This document shows, one piece after another, positions 59,117 to 64,000 of a stretch of DNA of 64,000 nt; the stretch's first letter is position 1; each line of letters begins with the position of its first letter. The stretch lies in assembly GCA_014281115.1 (NCBI GenBank), contig JACONQ010000002.1:3658001-3722000 (forward strand), given 5' to 3'. Source of the stretch: Laburnicola sp. R22_1 (Eukaryota; Ascomycota; Dothideomycetes; Pleosporales; Didymosphaeriaceae). Both the position numbers and the translations under genes were made by a program. Below the pieces are notes generated by a model that was given only the letters and a program-made list of their open reading frames with translations, searched no databases and was not told where the DNA came from.

Positions 59117-62100
59117 TAGTAACTTTTTATTTTCAGGTTACTATTAGTAGATCTCTCTTTTTCTACATAAACTATCTGCTTGCTAATATTTATTTTATTT
59201 ATTTATTATTCCCCTATCTATATACCTTCTACTCTAGCTAGTATACTCTAGTTAGTAGGAAAATTCTATTAAGTAACTATTTGTTATACTTTACTACTAT
59301 TTATTAGAGGCGCAATTAGGCTTATTAGTAGTAAAGTAGTAGTCTAGCTAATAGTAGTTAAGAGTAAGATTGCGTAGTTAATAATAAGATTATAGTAATA
59401 ATATATTATTTATATAAAATTCTTTTAACTTAGTGTATTCCATATATAATAGATAGACCTATTTATTTTATTTATTTAGGTAGTAATATTAGGCAATTAT
59501 ATAATATTAGATTAAGGAAAAATAAACCCTAATAAGGAGGAGAAATTAAGACTTTAAATAGAAAGAAGAAATATATAAGATAGGCTTTCCTCCCTCTATC
59601 CTTCTCTTTCTTATTCTCTACTTTAAATATCTCTCTATATGTGTCCTTTCTCCCTAGCTCATTTCTCTTTTTTTCTTATTAAGCTAATCCCCTATCTTAT
59701 ATAGTGCTAAACTATGCCTCTTAGTATATAATATCTTATCTTTATATAGTACTAACTTACTATAGATAATAACACTTATACTAGCTAATAACTAAGTTAG
59801 CTTCCCTAGCTTTAATCTTAATCTATATTACTCTTTCTACTAGTTCCTATATAAACTATATAATATTCTAGAATATCTCTATTAATATAAGATTACCTAT
59901 TCTTTATAGGTTTGCTTTTATATAAATACTAACTTTAAAATAAGCTTATAAGTTTAATATTACGCATATACCTTTATATAATATTAATATTATTCTTTTA
60001 GCTAGTATAGACCTATATCTATAGGCTACTAAAGTTCTTTAGCGCAAAAGATATTTTTATACGCTATTAGTCTAGTTGCGCAGTTGCCTTAGAGGCACTC
60101 TATACGCCTACTACTATAGTAGTATAACTAGGCCTAGGCCCTTTACTAAGCACTATACACTAGTAGGCTTTTAGGTAGAATTATATAGTTTTTATATATA
60201 GTAAAGCTATATTGCTAGATGTAATTATTGCATAGAATAAGGCTAGAGTAATAGAATAAATAATACTAGATATTATCTATTAATACTAAAAGAAAAAGAC
60301 TTTTCTCTAAATAACTATATATTATGTCTCTTCTCTTTCTATATAAATAATAGATAGAAAAATATGTATTTCTAAGTAATATATCCGTATAATAAGAATT
60401 AAATAAATATATTACACAAAAGAATAAATAAATAATAAGGAAATAGTTCTATATAAAGGCTAGAAAGAGCTTATATAAAGGCTTAAGGCAATTTACTAAT
60501 ACTTTAATAGTAATTATTAAGGTGTTACTAGAGATTAAGAACTCTAGAGTCTAGTTTAAAGTCTTCTGTATATATGTATTAGTAGGGTTATTCTTCCTAT
60601 TAAGCTATCTAATTTTAGAGATCTTGTAGTACTTATACAATTTGCGGAGTAATATAATATTAATTATAAGGCGCTTCTTATTTATAGTTCCTAGTTATAT
60701 AAGGCAGTTATAGAGAGACTGTAAATCTAGATAGATAACTATAAAAATTAGTAGCAGACTAAACGTATATATAATCTTCTAGAGAGTTATACTAATAGTA
60801 ATAGTATTATTAAAGCCTTCTACTATACTATATAGCTCGCTAGCAAGAACACTCCTTATTACTCTTTTATACTAAATTAAATTCTAATATATAATATTTG
60901 CTAGAATATTAAAGTTATTACTATTACCTATATAATACTTATTACCTAAAGTAATTAGGAATCCTAGCTATAAGCTTAGATCCTTATTAGTAAATAAGCT
61001 ATTAGTAAAAATAAACAGCTTTGCGTAATAGAGATCTAATAGTATAAAGATAAGACTACAATTACTATTATTAATCTACTATTAGATTTATATGTTTAAT
61101 ACCTTAATATCTTTATATAAGAGTAATATAGTCTAATTGGCAAAAGATAAATTAAATATAGCTTCTAGTTAGTATATAGATATAATATAGACGCCTTTTA
61201 CACACTAATCTATATACCTCTACATAGCATCCTTATCTTTAGAATTAATTATGCGAAGGCCCTTTGCTTAACCTTTTTATATAAGAACTATACTATTATA
61301 TATAAGCTAAATTCTTCTACTATTTAACTTATGAGGTTAGTTCGTAGTAAGAATAGTCCTATTCTTTATATAGAAGGCTACTTTCTTTAACTCTTCTTCT
61401 TCTGTTTATATAAAGTTCTTATTAATAATACTAAAAATATTATCTATCTAAAGGCTAGAAATCCTAAAGGTGTGCTCTTCTTTATTAGTAATAAGAAGAT
61501 ATAGATTATATAACAAAGTCTTTATACTAAGTTTCTTTTTATAGTAGTTATAGTAGGTTTTAAACTAGTAAAGATCTAATTTAGCTATACTATAGAGTAG
61601 TTATATAATATAAAAGATTATATCTTATAGAAAGTTTATATATAGTTCCTTAGGTAGTTTAGTATAGAGCGTGTAATTTAGTTTATTAGTAGACTAAATA
61701 TAAGCCTAAATAATATCTTATAGTTTAAAATATAGTTTATATATTACCTAAAGGCTTGCTTCTAATATAAAAAGTAGGCCCTAGCTTATTCTTTAAATAG
61801 TAGGTAATTAGGCAAGAATTTTATTCTTCTCCTTATTAGAGTGGCTAGTAAATATAGGGTAGAATTTCTTATATAGTTAAGTAGTCTTGCCTTTAACTTC
61901 TTATATAAGGTGGAGGTTAACAATTCTACCCTTATACTTAAATAGGTTAAAGAGAAAAATCTTAAATATACTATTAGTAATAGGAGTGTCTATCTCTATA
62001 TAATCTAATTCTTTAAAAGGTGCTTTAGGTATTATAATTACACCCTTTATATTAAGCTTTAGAAATAGTTTCTAATTACTTATTTTCTTTTAGGAAAGGA

Positions 62101-63331
62101 ATATAGTATCCCTTCTTAGGTAGCCTCTCTTTCTCTTCTCTAAAAATTCTTTTATATAGAAATAATATTATCTACTTTATATAATAGTAGCAAAGTGTAA
62201 TCTTTTTTATAATAGTATAGCTTAACGTACATATAGTAAAACTTTACTAAACTATTTTCTAAGTTAAGAATTATATCTTTATCCTTAATGCCCTTAATTT
62301 TATATAGGCCTATCTATTTACCTTTCTCTTTCTAAACTATAACGTTAGATCTAAGTAGAAGCTTAAGGACTTTATACGCTGCTAATAGACTATTTTAAGT
62401 ATTTAGTATATAATTAATATTAGCTTTATTTCTTTTTTCTATAACATCTTTATTACCTTTTATATAGCATTTATATATATAATAATATTAGGTAATAGAG
62501 AAAAATTTATACTAATTCTAAAATATATACTAAAGACTAGCAGTTTATGATTAAGGCTATCTAGGCCTATAGTGTTATTAATAGCTTTAATAGCTATCTA
62601 AAAACTATCCTTTTTATTTATATAATCTTTTAGTTTAGTCTTAAAAATATTAAAGACTCTGTAGAAAGGTGCGTATAAATACTTAACTTTTCTTATTGCC
62701 TAATATACTTTTATAGGTATTTACCTATAGGTTATACTAATAGTCTTTATATAGTTTCTAAACTTATTTAATATATATAATATAGTTAGGTAGACCTTAG
62801 TAGATATTAATTTAGTATCTATAGAGGGCCTTCTACGCATCTTATACAAATATTAATTTTAAGAGAATTACAGCTTAAAATAATATATCTATATTTATAA
62901 TATATAGTACGTCTCTAGTTCTAATATATATAATATTAATAATAATGTTATAGTTAAAGTAGGTATTATCTTTAACAGTAAACTTAAAGCACTATAGGGC
63001 TTATTTATATAATTAATAGTAGTAGTAAAACTTCTAAATTTTATTTAGTATAGTAGTATCTATCTTATAGCTAGTATTAGTAAGTATTTTCTAAAGTCTT
63101 TCTATATAGGAATGTCTAAATTAATAATAAAGGCGATAGAGTTCTTATTTAGTAAAGAAAGACATAGTTTCTTCCTTACTAATATTAAAGAAAGAGTGTT
63201 TCTATTTCCGTATAATAGGTATTGTTATACTATTCTTTTATATAATAATATCTAGAATATTATTAAAGTAGGCACCCAGCGTATTAGTATCTGCTAGTAA
63301 TAGTAGAAATAGTATTAGAGTGTCTAGAATA
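59117..63331 (-). pseudogene. Ty1/copia Pol remnant, copy 3
   Basis: Reading leftwards on the minus strand: integrase about 63330-62550 (a NYKIIINIVYI block, a VQDT-stop-EALYRYQIN block), RT about 62100-61350 (FKTYYNYYKKKLSIK, then SL-stop-IDN where the copia LQxDD site is expected, then EEEELKK), and the RNase H side down to the LTR. This is the best copy for assigning the family. Stops are frequent and mostly Gln-derived. It is cut on its 5' side by short repeat M at 63332. Confidence 0.7.
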
Positions 63332-63484
63332 TGTGTGGCATTAAATTAACTATCTAGGAGTAGTATAACAAAGCCTTTTATCTTAAATAACATAACAAAA
63401 AAAGCAGAGCCCCCTGCTTAGTAATTAAAAAGAGCGTAAAAAAGGTAATAACAAAAAAAAGCGCGTTCAAACTGCTAAGCAAGC
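63332..63484 (+). repeat. Short interspersed repeat M, copy 6 (longest copy)
   Basis: Begins 'tgtgtggcattaaattaact' and ends near 'caaactgctaagcaagc'. It interrupts the copia sequence exactly where copy 1 at 2422 continues as 'atctagaatatagtaggtaac'. Confidence 0.7.
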
Positions 63485-63574
63485 AAATACTTATAATTAA
63501 AATAACTAAGAAGTAATATAATATACTCTAGGCTATTGTTTATATACTTATATACACTAATTATAAAAACCTTA
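63485..63574 (+). pseudogene. Short gypsy-3 Pol fragment
   Basis: About 90 bases match 52930-53020 ('aactaagaagtaatataata', 'tataagaaccttatata' type blocks), the RNase H region of gypsy-3. It shows a second gypsy-3 copy existed here. It ends at the TA where the pogo family A/B element begins. Confidence 0.55.
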
Positions 63575-63904
63575 ATATATTCTATTAGTAGCCCAGACAG
63601 ATTAGTCCGCTAGACAGTTTTTCTTAGCAACTTCGAGGTCCCTTATAACTTATTATAGAACACTACTAACAGTACTTTATAGCAACTTATAATAACCTAC
63701 TATAACTTATAATATACTAAGTTACTATTTAATCTACTTTTTATATTATATAGCCTCTTTACGCGGCTGCAACAGTTGCGTAAAGCTAAGGAGTCTTTCT
63801 TAGTAGTATAAACTTATAATAAGACTCCCTATAATATATAATATATTATCTACTATACTATATATAGATAATATATAGTATACCTATTATAATTTGCAGT
63901 AAAG
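63575..63904 (-). mobile_element. Truncated pogo element of family A/B
   Basis: Reverse complement of the right end of elements A and B, starting with the TIR 'atatattctattagtagccc' after TA at 63573-63574 and carrying the full TIR with the 'gattagtccgc' block that element B lacks. It breaks off at about 63904 where base-balanced sequence begins. Confidence 0.8.
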
Positions 63905-64000
63905 CATGTCATGGATCCATAGCGGCACCTGGCTCGGAACCCGGAATAACGTTGATCCAGCGCTAGGCCCAATTCGGCCACTAGCGCGGCAGCACCCATA
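63905..64000. other. Base-balanced sequence at window edge
   Basis: A sudden shift to G+C-rich, CpA/TpG-containing sequence ('atggatccatagcggcacct'). It may be a younger insertion that begins near 63909 with TGTCATGG, or a resumption of unique DNA. It resembles the degraded stretch at 15015-15075. Too short to identify. Confidence 0.5.

Overview
This window looks like a repeat compartment of a filamentous ascomycete (Pezizomycotina) genome, most likely a plant-associated Dothideomycete-type fungus with a two-compartment, RIP-mutated genome. The lineage is inferred, not shown. About 95% of the window is transposon-derived. Most of it is very AT-rich, with CpA and TpG strongly depleted and TpA in excess while CpG is kept, which is the pattern left by repeat-induced point mutation (RIP, CpA to TpA). 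No tRNA, rRNA, CRISPR or bacterial-type features were seen. Repeat boundaries were placed by eye and are approximate unless terminal repeats and target-site duplications are given.

Layout. 1-7.7 kb: reverse-strand Ty1/copia remnant and assorted RIP-degraded repeats. 7.7-10.74 kb: the only base-balanced single-copy island. It holds one apparently intact three-exon gene for a small secreted six-cysteine protein (9391-9792, minus) and two broken secreted-protein-like genes (8492-8790 and 10601-10744, plus). 10.74-22.6 kb: degraded repeats carrying two pogo/Fot1-like elements of one family and a Tc1/mariner-like element that one of them split. 23.8-40.7 kb: an LTR-bounded Ty3/gypsy element (gypsy-1) that interrupted a copia LTR and was itself interrupted by a younger Ty3/gypsy element (gypsy-2, 26424-35993). 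Gypsy-2 was then hit by a pogo-like element (30130-32242). Gypsy-2 also carries an unexpected antisense four-exon gene (34330-35352). 40.7-43.1 kb: second copia remnant. 46.3-55 kb: third Ty3/gypsy element with two more pogo-like elements in it (47595-49356 and 49663-51423). 55-64 kb: degraded sequence, an inverted copy of the 17-22 kb repeat, and a third copia remnant.

How it fits together. Nothing here works as a metabolic operon. The story is layered insertion followed by genome defence. Nested target-site duplications give an order of insertion, and nonsense codons of CAG/CAA to TAG/TAA type plus Asp to Asn changes at catalytic positions show that nearly every transposase and reverse transcriptase is dead. 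The small secreted protein genes sit in the one island left between RIP-mutated blocks, a setting typical of candidate effector genes. One of them, at the island edge, carries a stop of RIP type.
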